This document shows positions 36,458 to 45,589 of a stretch of DNA of 64,000 nucleotides, piece by piece. Both the position numbers and the translations under genes were made by a program. The DNA is from Sinohyriopsis cumingii (taxonomy: Eukaryota; Mollusca; Bivalvia; Unionida; Unionidae). The DNA is taken from the NCBI GenBank assembly GCA_028554795.2, contig CM068831.1:62255269-62319268 (forward strand). Reading direction: 5' to 3'. How positions within the stretch are numbered: position 1 is the first letter of the stretch; each line of letters starts with the position of its first letter. Under the pieces are notes generated by a model, which worked only from the letters and a program-made list of their open reading frames with translations, made no database searches and was not told where the DNA came from.

Positions 36458-36817
36458 TTATTTTATCTCCAACACTCTTTCTCTTCTTTTCTTTCTTTTT
36501 TTCTCCTCCTCTTCTTTCTTCTTCTCTTCCTCCTCTGCTTTCTTCCTCTTTTCATTTTCTTCTTCTTTTTCAATTTTTTCATTCCATGCTCTCATCCTTA
36601 TCCTTTCCTCTTCATCCTCCTTCTCCTCCTTTATCTCTTTCATTACACCACTTATCTTGTCCTTTACCTTTCTCAAGTTATTAATTTCCATCTTTACACG
36701 ATGGGGACTATAGGAATAGTGGTCTTCAACGAGTCTTATTAACATCTGCTCCATCATTCCTAAATTGTCTAAAACGTCTTGCAATGTTTGCATCTTGTCC
36801 ATTTGGTTCGAAGCCAT
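36458..36817 (-). CDS. Glu/Lys-rich coiled-coil accessory protein (copy R)
   Basis: 119 aa, the same length as copy L (30166-30525) with only scattered substitutions (for example RAWNEKIEKEE here versus SKWNENIEKEE there). N-terminal helices are followed by an extended charged helix. The inverse stem-loop at 36388-36403 starts 54 nt after the stop, and TATAAGAA on the minus strand (36856-36865) plus a shared motif lie upstream. Function unknown. Confidence 0.75.
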   Translation of the reverse strand: MASNQMDKMQTLQDVLDNLGMMEQMLIRLVEDHYSYSPHRVKMEINNLRKVKDKISGVMKEIKEEKEDEEERIRMRAWNEKIEKEEENEKRKKAEEEEKKKEEEEKKRKKRRERVLEIK

Positions 36818-36855
36818 CTTCTTTGTAGAATGGTTTGAACGACGAATACTGTGGG

Positions 36856-36973
36856 TTCTTATAGTGAAAGCGCGGACGTGATGGAAAACATCCCCCTTAA
36901 AACATAAAATTGATCTTACCTAGATCATGACCAAAGAAACAGCAACGCGCGGACGTGAAGGAAAACATCCCCC
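36856..36973 (-). promoter_or_regulatory. Doubled shared promoter motif (copy R)
   Basis: Minus-strand motif copies at 36871-36896 and 36948-36973, with the conserved ATCAATTTTA/TCATGATCTAGG spacer between them and a TATA box at 36856-36865, mirroring 30008-30116. Confidence 0.7.
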
Positions 36974-36989
36974 TACTTTTCTCATTTCA

Positions 36990-37440
36990 TATAATAAAAC
37001 CCAAACTACACTCTCCACATACGTTAAGAAACAATAAACAAAATCCATAATCTACTATCCACACAATCGTACGTGATCGGTTACAAAACCCAAACTATAC
37101 TCTCCACATACGCTAAGAAACAATAAACAAAATCCATAATCTACTATCCACACAATCGTACGTGATCGGTTACAAAACCCAAACTATACTCTCCACATAC
37201 GCTAAGAAACAATAAACAAAATCCATAATCTACTATCCACACAATCGTACGTGATCGGTTACAAAACCCAAACTATACTCTCCACATACGCTAAGAAACA
37301 ATAAACAAAATCCATAATCTACTATCCACACAATCGTACGTGATCGGTTACAAAACCCAAACTATACTCTCCACATACGCTAAGAAACAATAAACAAAAT
37401 CCATAATCTACTATCCACACAATCGTACGTGAGCAGTTAC
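36990..37440 (-). repeat. Tandem 89-bp repeat array (copy R)
   Basis: Five units with exact 89-bp spacing (ATCGTACGTGATCGG at 37066, 37155, 37244, 37333; a diverged last unit ending at 37436). Units are almost identical, suggesting recent expansion or homogenisation. They correspond to the short-unit form of the array in copy L. Confidence 0.9.
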
Positions 37441-37512
37441 AAACACAAACACACAAACACATACCCTCGCACTATGAAAAAAGAGTTAGTGTTTATAATC
37501 ACACTACTCTAC

Positions 37513-37513
<1 letters not shown>

Positions 37514-37565
<52 letters not shown>
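37514..37565. repeat. (CA)n microsatellite
   Basis: About 50 bp of CA repeats in the accessory region of element R. The corresponding place in copy L has no long CA run. Confidence 0.95.
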
Positions 37566-37566
<1 letters not shown>

Positions 37567-37605
37567 TGGCAAATCGATAGTTATTTCTTTTCTAGAGTAT
37601 TGGGT

Positions 37606-37621
37606 AGCCCTTAAAAGGGCT
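37606..37621 (-). terminator. Histone-type stem-loop (copy R, second accessory gene)
   Basis: On the minus strand AGCCCTTTTAAGGGCT: 6-bp perfect stem and a TTTA loop, followed by ACCCAATACTCTAGAAAAGAAATA. It lies 33 nt after the stop at 37654. Confidence 0.7.
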
Positions 37622-37653
37622 GTTTGTTTTTTTTTAACTCCAGATGCACCTAT

Positions 37654-37956
37654 CTAATGGTTGCACCTTCCTGGCCTGGCGCCACATCTTCTTCCCCAGT
37701 CTCCTTTCACCTTTCTTCTGGGGAGCGCAGAGGGAGGATGATTCGCTTCAACACCCCAATCCTCTGTCTCGGGAATATTGTACGACATCCTCTCTTCTAG
37801 TTTCTTTTCCTCCTCTTCCCTCTGTCTTCTCTCCTCCTCTTCGTTCTTCATTCTTTCCTCTTCTACTATAGCCTCCGCGGCCAGTTCATTTAACAGGTGC
37901 CTGACATATTCCAGATGTATCTGGAGTTCAAGAAGTTTGCTTATTCTGCTATTCAT
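37654..37956 (-). CDS. Glu/Arg-rich coiled-coil accessory protein (copy R)
   Basis: 100 aa from MNSRISKLLE; copy L has 128 aa. The N-terminal helix (ISKLLELQIHLEYVRHLLNEL) and the C-terminal CGARPGRCNH are conserved, whereas the Glu/Arg repeat region is ~25 residues shorter. The repeat thus varies in length while the ends are constrained. The promoter motif is at 38021-38046 with TATAAATT on the minus strand (38007-38014). Confidence 0.7.
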   Translation of the reverse strand: MNSRISKLLELQIHLEYVRHLLNELAAEAIVEEERMKNEEEERRQREEEEKKLEERMSYNIPETEDWGVEANHPPSALPRRKVKGDWGRRCGARPGRCNH

Positions 37957-38006
37957 ACTTGTGTTGAACAATCAACAAGGGTAGCTAGAATGCCCAGCGA
38001 GTTTCA

Positions 38007-38046
38007 ATTTATAGTGAAAGCGCGGACGTGATGGAAAACATCCCCC
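38007..38046 (-). promoter_or_regulatory. Shared promoter motif plus TATAAATT (copy R)
   Basis: The motif at 38021-38046 differs from the consensus only at the middle (CATCACG instead of CTTCACG). The minus-strand TATA box lies just downstream. A partial motif (GCGCGGACCTA, about 38095-38105) lies beyond the conserved spacer. Confidence 0.7.
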
Positions 38047-38401
38047 TAAAACATAAAATTGATCTTACCTAGATCATAACCAAAAAACAACAACGCGCGG
38101 ACCTAAAAGTAACACTCACTCACTTTTTTATGCTACCCATCACTATTTTAAAAAATTTTTATTAATCACCTCAATAGACTGTCCACATACGCAAAGCAAT
38201 CCAATCTAACCCCAAATTTACACCTCAAACACCAAAAAAGACATCATTTTAATCTACTATCCATACCAACTTACTTAACCACTTACAAACACAAACACAT
38301 ACCCTCACATATTTTTAAAAAAGAGTTAGTGTTTATTTTCACACTACTCTACCTACACACATTGGCAAATGGATTGTTATTTCTTTTCTAGAGAATTGGG
38401 T

Positions 38402-38417
38402 AGCCCTGAAAAGGGCT
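38402..38417 (-). terminator. Histone-type stem-loop (copy R, third accessory gene)
   Basis: Minus-strand AGCCCTTTTCAGGGCT, perfect 6-bp stem with the canonical TTTC loop, 28 nt after the stop at 38446. A CTCTAGAAAAGAAATA purine element follows. Confidence 0.75.
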
Positions 38418-38445
38418 GTTTTTTTGTTTGCTATGGCATTCTTTT

Positions 38446-38805
38446 TTAGTTTCTAAGAATGCGATGTCCTCTGAGGATAGACTTTCTGGCGATAGGTCTG
38501 CTTCTTCGAAAAGAGAAGAAGAACTCTTTGGTGTCGATACGACAATCGACAAAGCCTCTGTCAGCTTCAGGTTGCTGCTGCTGTTGTTGTTGTTGCTGCT
38601 GTTGCTGCTGTCTCTGAAGTCTGTACTTCTCTGTCCATTCTTCTTTTTCCCTGTTCATTTCTTCTCTGAAGAGCTCTTCTATCAGGTCTTCAGTGATTTT
38701 TAACATTCTCACATTCTCTATTTCTTCTGGCTTCGGTATCAGACTGTGTCTGACCCTATGCAAATTCACGTAGGCTTCGTTGAGCTTAGCTAGTTTGGAG
38801 CACAT
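38446..38805 (-). CDS. Small helical Gln-run accessory protein (copy R)
   Basis: 119 aa from MCSKLAKLNE. Almost the same as copy L (27787-28152) apart from a shorter polyglutamine run and a few substitutions. It is transcribed toward the left TIR from the promoter motif at 38873-38898. Function unknown; coiled coil plus polyQ suggests protein-protein contact. Confidence 0.7.
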   Translation of the reverse strand: MCSKLAKLNEAYVNLHRVRHSLIPKPEEIENVRMLKITEDLIEELFREEMNREKEEWTEKYRLQRQQQQQQQQQQQQQPEADRGFVDCRIDTKEFFFSFRRSRPIARKSILRGHRILRN

Positions 38806-38872
38806 CTTCGTAGGAGGATGAGTAGACAATGGATGGTTAGACTGGAAACAACCCCGGTTCTTAAAGTCAAAG

Positions 38873-38898
38873 CGCGGACGTGAAGGAAAACATCCCCC
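38873..38898 (-). promoter_or_regulatory. Shared promoter motif (copy R)
   Basis: Minus-strand copy of the 26-bp motif, followed on that strand by TTTGACTTTAAGAACC, as in copy L (27695-27738). Confidence 0.7.
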
Positions 38899-39002
38899 AC
38901 ACGGTTTTTGAGTCGCAACGTTTAGTGAGTGTCATGAGAGGGATAGTAAGAAATGAAAGAGCATCAATCCAACATTCTTATAGCTAAACAAACCGCAAAG
39001 GC

Positions 39003-39195
39003 ATTTTTTTCAAAACACAACATTTTTTATTCAAAAGTCACTTACCACTAAACAACAACTCTAACATTTTTAACAATAATCCAACAATATAACATCAAAC
39101 AATTTTTTCAAAACACAACATTTTTTATTCAAAAATCACTTAACACTAAACAACAACAACTTTAACATTTTTTAGCAATAATCCAACACTAAAAG
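39003..39195 (-). repeat. Duplicated capsid-gene 3' UTR with two poly(A) signals
   Basis: A ~100-bp segment containing TTTTTTATTCAAAA (AATAAA on the minus strand) and the CACTAAACAACAAC run occurs twice in tandem. Copy L has one version (27490-27590). The major capsid transcript of copy R therefore has two candidate polyadenylation sites. Confidence 0.7.
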
Positions 39196-39237
39196 TTTCT
39201 CCACTAGGTAAAGAGGGATAACAGTCTTCCATGGTTT

Positions 39238-40485
39238 CTAGTAATCTAGGATGACTTCTCTCAAACTGTTGATTTCTATGGTATTATCGAATTCTGCATA
39301 CAGGATGACGTTCACCGTTTCATCAGGGTCTCGGTCTTTAAACTGAATTTCCACACGAATCTGGCCGGATTTTATAGGGTGGAAATGTCCCTCGTCGCTG
39401 CCTTGGTCTGGAGTGAAATCGAAAGCCCACAAAGCGTAGCCTCCTGCATAATCCTCGTACGTAATACCGTGACTGGTATTGGCTCCTAACTGTCCGGTGG
39501 CTTCGTACAGGGACAAGTACGATCTCAAGTAATTCTTCTTGGTAAAGTCAGGTTCAAACGGTCGGGTACACAAGGTTTTGCCATCGCGACTGACTTCGAT
39601 TTTGGACACGCCAAAGTGTTGAAAGTAGAAAGGATTTTTTTCGGCAGCTCCGTTGAAAGCTGTATTCTCGACGATACCAACGATCAAACGTTTGGGTAAC
39701 TGTCCTTGGAACAGATGATCTTCGATCATGGATCGCTGTCCCTTGGGAATGGTGAAGGTTTTCACTTCCACGCGTCGTATGGGATACTTGGCGGTCGTTC
39801 TGCTCAACGTCTGACTGATGTCGTTTCCCACTTTAGGTAACACTTCCACACGGCGTACGTAGAGTCTGGCTTCTAGGATTTTGGTTTTGTAACCGTCACT
39901 ATCAGCCATCAAATGGAAAGCGGCACTGCTACGATTCAGTCTCAGGCGGACATCCACCCCGTTCAGCAAATACTTTTCTTGCAACCACATGTCCAAATGC
40001 AAACGATCCATCAGTTCTAAACTTGTGTCGGCTCCCGTGATTAACTTTCTTCGTTCTACAAATCCATCATTGTTGTCTTTCTCTTCATCAGTTTCCAATA
40101 TTTCAAACTTGGTAGGTTCGTCAGCTTCCCATACCACACATGCATTGAGATGAGTGTTCTTGGCATCTATTCCGTACGTCAAGAGATTTTCCAGGTAGGC
40201 ACGATAAGGGTAAGTATCCATGCTGCTACTGACCAGTTTGTTATTCAAGTACAAGTCCACTCCACTGAACAAGGAATGCATGAAATTGTTGACGGGAGCT
40301 ACTGCTTCATCGTCTATAGCACCTCCAGTCTTATCTAGAATTTTGACTTTCAGGTACAAGTAACTGCTATTCAGATCGATGTAATCTTCGGGCTGTCCTT
40401 TGATTTCAAACTCGATGGGAGCGGAATCGGTCAGTGAGGAGACGGGGTGAAATTCCACCCACTGGGATTCTTGCATCGTCATCAT
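39238..40485 (-). CDS. Major capsid protein, N-terminal frameshift (copy R)
   Basis: 415 aa from the internal Met-Met (40483-40485). It is near-identical to copy L (26140-27453) from MMTMQESQWVEFHP onward. One extra base in a C run (G run on the plus strand, about 40490-40496) disconnects the family N-terminus, whose start codon is at about 40550-40552. It may still be translated from the internal Met without the conserved leader. Confidence 0.88.
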   Translation of the reverse strand: MMTMQESQWVEFHPVSSLTDSAPIEFEIKGQPEDYIDLNSSYLYLKVKILDKTGGAIDDEAVAPVNNFMHSLFSGVDLYLNNKLVSSSMDTYPYRAYLENLLTYGIDAKNTHLNACVVWEADEPTKFEILETDEEKDNNDGFVERRKLITGADTSLELMDRLHLDMWLQEKYLLNGVDVRLRLNRSSAAFHLMADSDGYKTKILEARLYVRRVEVLPKVGNDISQTLSRTTAKYPIRRVEVKTFTIPKGQRSMIEDHLFQGQLPKRLIVGIVENTAFNGAAEKNPFYFQHFGVSKIEVSRDGKTLCTRPFEPDFTKKNYLRSYLSLYEATGQLGANTSHGITYEDYAGGYALWAFDFTPDQGSDEGHFHPIKSGQIRVEIQFKDRDPDETVNVILYAEFDNTIEINSLREVILDY

Positions 40486-40569
40486 CGTGGGGGGGCATGG
40501 CAAACAGGTCCAGTTCCGTCTTGGAACAAGCGCAAGATTCTCGGTGCATCATTTTTTTTGTCTCTTTTC

Positions 40570-40986
40570 TCAATAATCGAAAACGTCTAAGTCTCGAACG
40601 GTTCTTCTTTTCTTGGCCTTTCTCGCTTGAAGTCTGGTGAAAGGGTATTTTCTTCGTCGTCTCTTTCTGCCTTGTCCTTGCTGAATGCCTGACTCGGTAG
40701 CGTGCAGGGCATTTATAGGTGTCTCTCGTTGGCCTAAAATGTCTTTGCCCGTTTGCAGCAAGATATTTTTGCCTGCCCTCATGAAGGCTTCTTTAGGGTT
40801 TTGTTTGTCGATGATGACATTTTGGAGAAATTCTTTGCCTTGTGTCAGTGCCGCATCTTTCAAGGCGTGCAATCCGCGTGTCACCATCGGTTTCAACACT
40901 GGGGCCACCGAACGAAAGGCCGATTTTAACATGTCTCCTAAGCCGTGTCCTCGCTGTCGAGCAACCCCTCGGTACACTGGATACAT
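40570..40986 (-). CDS. pVI-like minor capsid protein (copy R)
   Basis: 138 aa, as in copy L, with few changes (for example QGKEFLQN versus QGKGFLQN). GHGLGDML site, amphipathic helix, basic RKRRRRKYPF tail. Intact. Confidence 0.75.
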   Translation of the reverse strand: MYPVYRGVARQRGHGLGDMLKSAFRSVAPVLKPMVTRGLHALKDAALTQGKEFLQNVIIDKQNPKEAFMRAGKNILLQTGKDILGQRETPINALHATESGIQQGQGRKRRRRKYPFTRLQARKAKKRRTVRDLDVFDY

Positions 40987-40993
40987 GACTTAC

Positions 40994-41917
40994 TTACGAG
41001 TCGTGAGAGAACCGTTTTCGAAAATGGAGTTTCACCGTGACTTTTCCTTTGGTGAATGGAATATTTTGTCCCAGATCTCCTTTTATAGCAATGTTGACCG
41101 TGTCCAAATACGACTTGCTGACAGGCAAATAGTGAGGATGTATAAATTCGCGGTGGACGTGGTAAGTGTTTCCACCTTCCTCGTCAGTGTTCGTGGCAGA
41201 ATCTACTTTGAAAGGAATGACACGCAGTAACGGTACGGAGGTGTGTCCCACCACGTTGTACTCCACCACATCGGAATACACGAACATCAAATTCAGTCCT
41301 TGGTTCAGTTCTACCGGGGCACGAAATAACTTGCTAAAAGACTCGTTGTCGTAAACGATGGGTAATTCGTTTTTCTTGAGCATGGCCTTTCTCATGTCCA
41401 TGTCTCCGCCCAACATGTCAAACAATTCAGGACAAAATAAAATGGACACGATTTTACTCCGTTCAAATTTCATCAAGAAGCGACGAGCTGCTTTGTGGTA
41501 CTCCATGGTGACATTTTTGTTGACATGCTCCAAAGCTTTCAGAAACACGACATTAAACCTGGAGGTTATGGTGCTGACCAAATGTTGACCACTAAAATAA
41601 TAGCCTGGGGGAATGAACAAGTGATAGGTGGTGTACTTTTGTGTACGGGTTTTCTTGTCATATTTGACATTGCTATCCATCCACTGTTGCATTTGCTCGT
41701 CATGAACTTCCACATCAAAAAAATTTTGATTGGGAAGGACATTGAGGACTTGGGTCGGGTGAATCATTTCTACCAAAGCCACGTCCCAATGGGCTTCGTG
41801 ATCTAACTGGATGGCCTGAGGTAATTTGGCCGTGTAACAGCACAACGTGTTCTTGGGAAACACCTCCATGGAACTGTCACTGGGTAAAGTTAAGTAAAAT
41901 TGGTTTTGGTGACTCAT
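40994..41917 (-). CDS. Penton-like minor capsid protein (copy R)
   Basis: 307 aa, two residues shorter than copy L, which has RTQNQKYTTY where this copy has RTQKYTTY. Frame intact. The ATG overlaps the stop of the membrane-protein gene. Confidence 0.82.
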   Translation of the reverse strand: MSHQNQFYLTLPSDSSMEVFPKNTLCCYTAKLPQAIQLDHEAHWDVALVEMIHPTQVLNVLPNQNFFDVEVHDEQMQQWMDSNVKYDKKTRTQKYTTYHLFIPPGYYFSGQHLVSTITSRFNVVFLKALEHVNKNVTMEYHKAARRFLMKFERSKIVSILFCPELFDMLGGDMDMRKAMLKKNELPIVYDNESFSKLFRAPVELNQGLNLMFVYSDVVEYNVVGHTSVPLLRVIPFKVDSATNTDEEGGNTYHVHREFIHPHYLPVSKSYLDTVNIAIKGDLGQNIPFTKGKVTVKLHFRKRFSHDS

Positions 41918-42330
41918 AATTCCAGAGTTCTGTGGCTGTCCGAGGGGTTAGTGGACGTCAGAGGCGTGTCTCCGTCTAAAATGGGGTTCTGGTTGTGATT
42001 GAAGTGGTGACTGGCACTGGCACTGGACACAAGGTTCCCGGGGTTCCCGTTCGAGGTGAATTTCAGGGAGGGATTAGGAAGCAGGTAACCGATGCAACTG
42101 CTCAATAAAATGGTCCACTATTGTTTGTCTCCTTGTTGCAAACTCAAATTGGCGATGGCTGCCCCGATGACACAATACACCACGAAGATTTGGCAGAAAA
42201 AGACGATTTGCGTTTTAGGCACACGTTCTCCACACCACACCCACAAGGGTTGTTTTTGTAAATCTTGCACAGAAGAACTAGGTGAAGGAGGTGTGGTCGA
42301 CGTAGCTGCGTCTGCTGTGTGAAAGGGCAT
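41914..42330 (-). pseudogene. Two-helix membrane protein, nonsense mutation (copy R)
   Basis: Compared with copy L, a Leu codon (TTG) has become TAG at 42118-42120, just after LQQGDKQ and before helix 2. A small in-frame loss (SSNIPSD versus STNPSD) lies near the C-terminus. Truncation would remove the second membrane helix. Confidence 0.85.
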
Positions 42331-42335
42331 GATGG

Positions 42336-43445
42336 TCACTTCTTTTTATAGTCGATGACTTGCGAAGCGTCGATCCAAGAATCAAAACTGGGTGGATATC
42401 CTTTCCAACGTACTTTGACTTCTTTGACACGTCGTTTGCCCACTTTAGGGGTTCTGCGTTCGAGAATGCTTTCGATGTCGTACACGTCGTCTTCTTTTTT
42501 GGTGACACGTTGTAACTCGGGCAAATAAAACGTTCCTTTGAGCACTTCTCCGTTCATGTCTTCCAATTTATAGACGGCAGGATGACGGCCATGCACTCGT
42601 CCAGTGACAAGAAACAATTCGGTCGTCCAGTTAGGTAAGTAACCTTTGTCGAAAGTGCGTTTGGTTTTGCCAATGCGCACCCAATCTCCTACGGCCAACT
42701 CTCCACTTTTCTTGGGGACAGCCCTCGTCGCGGACGTACCAAACAGGCGCTCAAACACCAACACTTCGTTCTCGGGAGTCACGTCTTGCGGTGCACGTCC
42801 AATGCTTCGATGGTAAGATTGGTTGTACGCTTGCACCAGGTGCGGTAAGATGTCGATGTACTTCAGAGTGTGGTGATGCGTAAAATATTTCCACATGCGA
42901 TCTTTCAAAGTGCGTTGAAAACGTTCCACGATGCTGGCTTTGGTTTCGGGATTCTCGGTGGTAAAAAAATGAATGTCACGTTTCTTTAATTCTTTTTGGA
43001 AAGCTTGGTTCAGAAATTCAGTACCTTTGTCCGTTTGCCATCGAAGAGGGTGACGACCGCTTTGTTTCAACACTCGTTGCAGGGCTCGCACTAACTCGCT
43101 GCTCGATTTGGAAGTCAAGGGTACGACCCAGGCAAATTTGGAAAAGACGTCGATGACACAAAACAAATATTTGTAGCCACGATTGTAGCTGGCCAAATGA
43201 GAGACATCGGCTAAATCGGCTTGCCATTGATGATCGATGCCTTCCACTCGGGTGCGACTTCTGGCAAACTTGCGTCGAATGGATTTGTGTAAAGTGTAGG
43301 TAGCTTGTTCTTGTAACCATCGTTGCACTTGAGGTAAACGGAGACTTTTCAGTCGAGTTTTGGCAGCACGATACAATTTTTTAACTCCTGCGTAACCTGC
43401 AGGATGGGAGGGATCGTAGTAAATGCTGGCTAAGACTTTTTCCAT
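42336..43445 (-). CDS. DDE integrase with chromodomain (copy R, intact)
   Basis: 369 aa from MEKVLASIYYDPSHPAGYAG. An N-terminal HHCC-less helical leader precedes the catalytic core with QADLADV, WQTDKGTEF and ASIVERFQRTL. An SH3-like region (VGDWVRIGKTKRTFDKGYLPNW) and a C-terminal chromodomain (VYDIESILERR, VKVRWKGYPPSFDSWID) complete it. Chromodomains may direct insertion to marked chromatin. This is the full version of the gene truncated in copy L. Confidence 0.96.
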   Translation of the reverse strand: MEKVLASIYYDPSHPAGYAGVKKLYRAAKTRLKSLRLPQVQRWLQEQATYTLHKSIRRKFARSRTRVEGIDHQWQADLADVSHLASYNRGYKYLFCVIDVFSKFAWVVPLTSKSSSELVRALQRVLKQSGRHPLRWQTDKGTEFLNQAFQKELKKRDIHFFTTENPETKASIVERFQRTLKDRMWKYFTHHHTLKYIDILPHLVQAYNQSYHRSIGRAPQDVTPENEVLVFERLFGTSATRAVPKKSGELAVGDWVRIGKTKRTFDKGYLPNWTTELFLVTGRVHGRHPAVYKLEDMNGEVLKGTFYLPELQRVTKKEDDVYDIESILERRTPKVGKRRVKEVKVRWKGYPPSFDSWIDASQVIDYKKK

Positions 43446-43467
43446 TTTTTTTGTGTTGGTTGGTGTG

Positions 43468-44103
43468 TTAATAAGACACCCACTCTTGGAGGATGCTACT
43501 CTTTTTCTCTTGGGGTACTTTCTTGGATTGCAATGCTTTGCGTGTGCGGCCGGCAATAGGTGTTGAAGAGGAGGATGTCTGAGCGGGGGATATCGGTTCT
43601 TGTTTCACTTCTGTCTTCACTTCTGTCTTCACTTTCTTTTTCTCTTGTGATGAAGAAGGGGTGGCCATCATCTTTTTAATCCATCCAATTCTGGAGGTAG
43701 GTGGTGTTGTTAACTTGCGTACATTTTCTGGTGGAGTTTGAAACCCTTCTTCTTCTTCTCCTTTTTCTGTCTTGGTCACTGGTACTGGTGGTACTGGTAC
43801 TGGTACTGATGATGGTGCTGGACTTTTCATCAAGGTCTTAAAATCTTTCAGAGTGGGTAGAGCTGTTTCGTCTAAAGCTTTCTGGTGAAAGAGTTGCAGT
43901 CGTTGCAAGAGTTGACCGTACTTTTGCGATTTTTCTGTTTCGGACAAATCTTGGTGATCCATCAAGGACTGCAATTCGTGTTGTAACTGGGACATTTCGC
44001 TCAAATTGGGATTGGGAGGTAAATGCGGGGTGCATTGTTCTTGCCACCGATGGTATTCCATCCATCGTTTGTAAGGCACTAAAGCTAGTTTTCGTCCTTC
44101 CAT
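43468..44103 (-). CDS. Coiled-coil protein with Pro-rich and basic tail (copy R)
   Basis: 211 aa, three residues shorter than copy L in the Pro/Val repeat. The helical N-terminus, RIGWIKKMM and KTEVKTEVKQEP segments are all kept. Intact. Confidence 0.65.
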   Translation of the reverse strand: MEGRKLALVPYKRWMEYHRWQEQCTPHLPPNPNLSEMSQLQHELQSLMDHQDLSETEKSQKYGQLLQRLQLFHQKALDETALPTLKDFKTLMKSPAPSSVPVPVPPVPVTKTEKGEEEEGFQTPPENVRKLTTPPTSRIGWIKKMMATPSSSQEKKKVKTEVKTEVKQEPISPAQTSSSSTPIAGRTRKALQSKKVPQEKKSSILQEWVSY

Positions 44104-44152
44104 GGGGTTGTCAGGGGTCGATTCTGAGATCTTGTCACTTCCGAAGGCCTTT

Positions 44153-44539
44153 TTATCTTGCTCCCACCAGTCCTCCCAACATGGTTCCCAAGACTCCTTT
44201 CAGTATGGGGCCTAACAAGAGAGGTAAAATACCTCCACGTTGCACTAACATCTTCTTTTTTTGACGAATGGGAATTTTCTTTTGAACCATTTGGCGAAGA
44301 ACGTGACGATGTTTGCTTAAGCATTGTTTCTGGTGTTTGGACAAAGGGATCGTGCCTTTCAAAACGTTCAAACAACATTCGCACACGGTATCGATGGCCT
44401 CTTTGGAGGCCGTTTGAATGAGTTTTTTTCGTAGGGGTGGAGAAGCTTTGGACAGGACAGATAACATGTCCCCATGTTTGGCTAAACGTGGTGGCAGTCC
44501 TTTCCTTTTCTTTCCTTGGGGTTTTCTGGAGGGTGACAT
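44153..44539 (-). CDS. Conserved core-like protein with Gly-Gly hydrophobic C-terminus (copy R)
   Basis: 128 aa. Essentially identical to copy L (one conservative change, QKKKML versus QKRKML). VCECCLNVLKG and VQRGG present. Strong conservation between copies suggests recent constraint. Confidence 0.8.
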   Translation of the reverse strand: MSPSRKPQGKKRKGLPPRLAKHGDMLSVLSKASPPLRKKLIQTASKEAIDTVCECCLNVLKGTIPLSKHQKQCLSKHRHVLRQMVQKKIPIRQKKKMLVQRGGILPLLLGPILKGVLGTMLGGLVGAR

Positions 44540-44598
44540 CTTTGAGTCTTCAGGAGCACCAAAAAAACACTGATACCCTACTCGGTCACAGGCCTTTT

Positions 44599-45548
44599 TT
44601 ATACTGGAACGCGTCGCCACTGATTGTCTTGACGTCGTATCAGTTTGAGGACAGGCATGACACGTCGTGCAGGGGTACGTAACGGACTAAATCGAGCCAG
44701 TTCTTGCTTGGACAAATCCAGTAAACTTTGTAACATGCCCGATCTTTCATGGACTTTGATTTTGGGAGAAGGTACTTTGTGAGCAGCAGCCACTGCCACT
44801 AAATTGGAGGGTCCTGCCACTGGGGAAGTTCTTTTGGGGGTCATCAACGGAGAAGTTCTTGGTGTGATCAACGTCTTCAAGTACTCTTCAGTTCCTGGTG
44901 TCATTAACGGAGAAGTGGACAAACGTGAGGATGCCGGAGACGCAGTCACTGCCGTGGCAGATCGTGGTTTGCGAGTGTAAGGTTGCGTCCTGGCCGAAGT
45001 GCCTCTCTTGCGACTAGTTTTCTTCTGTGGACTTTTCTTCTTCTGGGGACTTTTTTCTGTTTCTTTTTCTGGGGGCTTCTTTTCTTTTTCCGGGGTGGTG
45101 GTGGTGTCTGGTAAGAGGAGGGTCCTGCCACTGGAGAAGTTCTCCTTGGGGACCTGGTCTTTTTCTTCTTGGGGCTTCGTTGGACTTTTGTCTTGGGTAT
45201 AACTTTGGGGGCATTAGGATCCCATTTTAAGAGTGAGCGAATGATAACCCCTCCTAGAGTACCGCTCCCTCGAGGTTTAAAAATGATTTGTTTTTTAGTT
45301 TGAGTGTCGATGCGGGGATCGGCCATTTTGACCAAAGCGACTTTGTTTCGGTCGAAAAAGCGTTTGGTTTGATGAGGAATCTGAATGATTCCTTGGAGTA
45401 ATTGACGTGCCGTCACCGTGAACCATCGTAAGACTTCTTTGAGACTAGCTTCTAAGACACGAGCTCGTGTTTGTGGATTTTTTTCTCGACTGATGCCATA
45501 CAAGGCACGAATCAATTTGACGGGAAGATGAGACTGAAGGGACGTCAT
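44599..45548 (-). pseudogene. Basic core-like protein, frameshifted (copy R)
   Basis: The N-terminal ~170 residues match copy L. A 29-bp length difference in the Lys/Pro repeat (about 45040-45070) shifts the frame, giving an early stop near 44946. The C-terminal part continues in another frame to 44599. Which copy carries the ancestral repeat length cannot be told from two sequences. Confidence 0.75.
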
Positions 45549-45589
45549 GCTCACACTGTGTGAGACAGACGAAAAAGGGTTTGAGGTTT

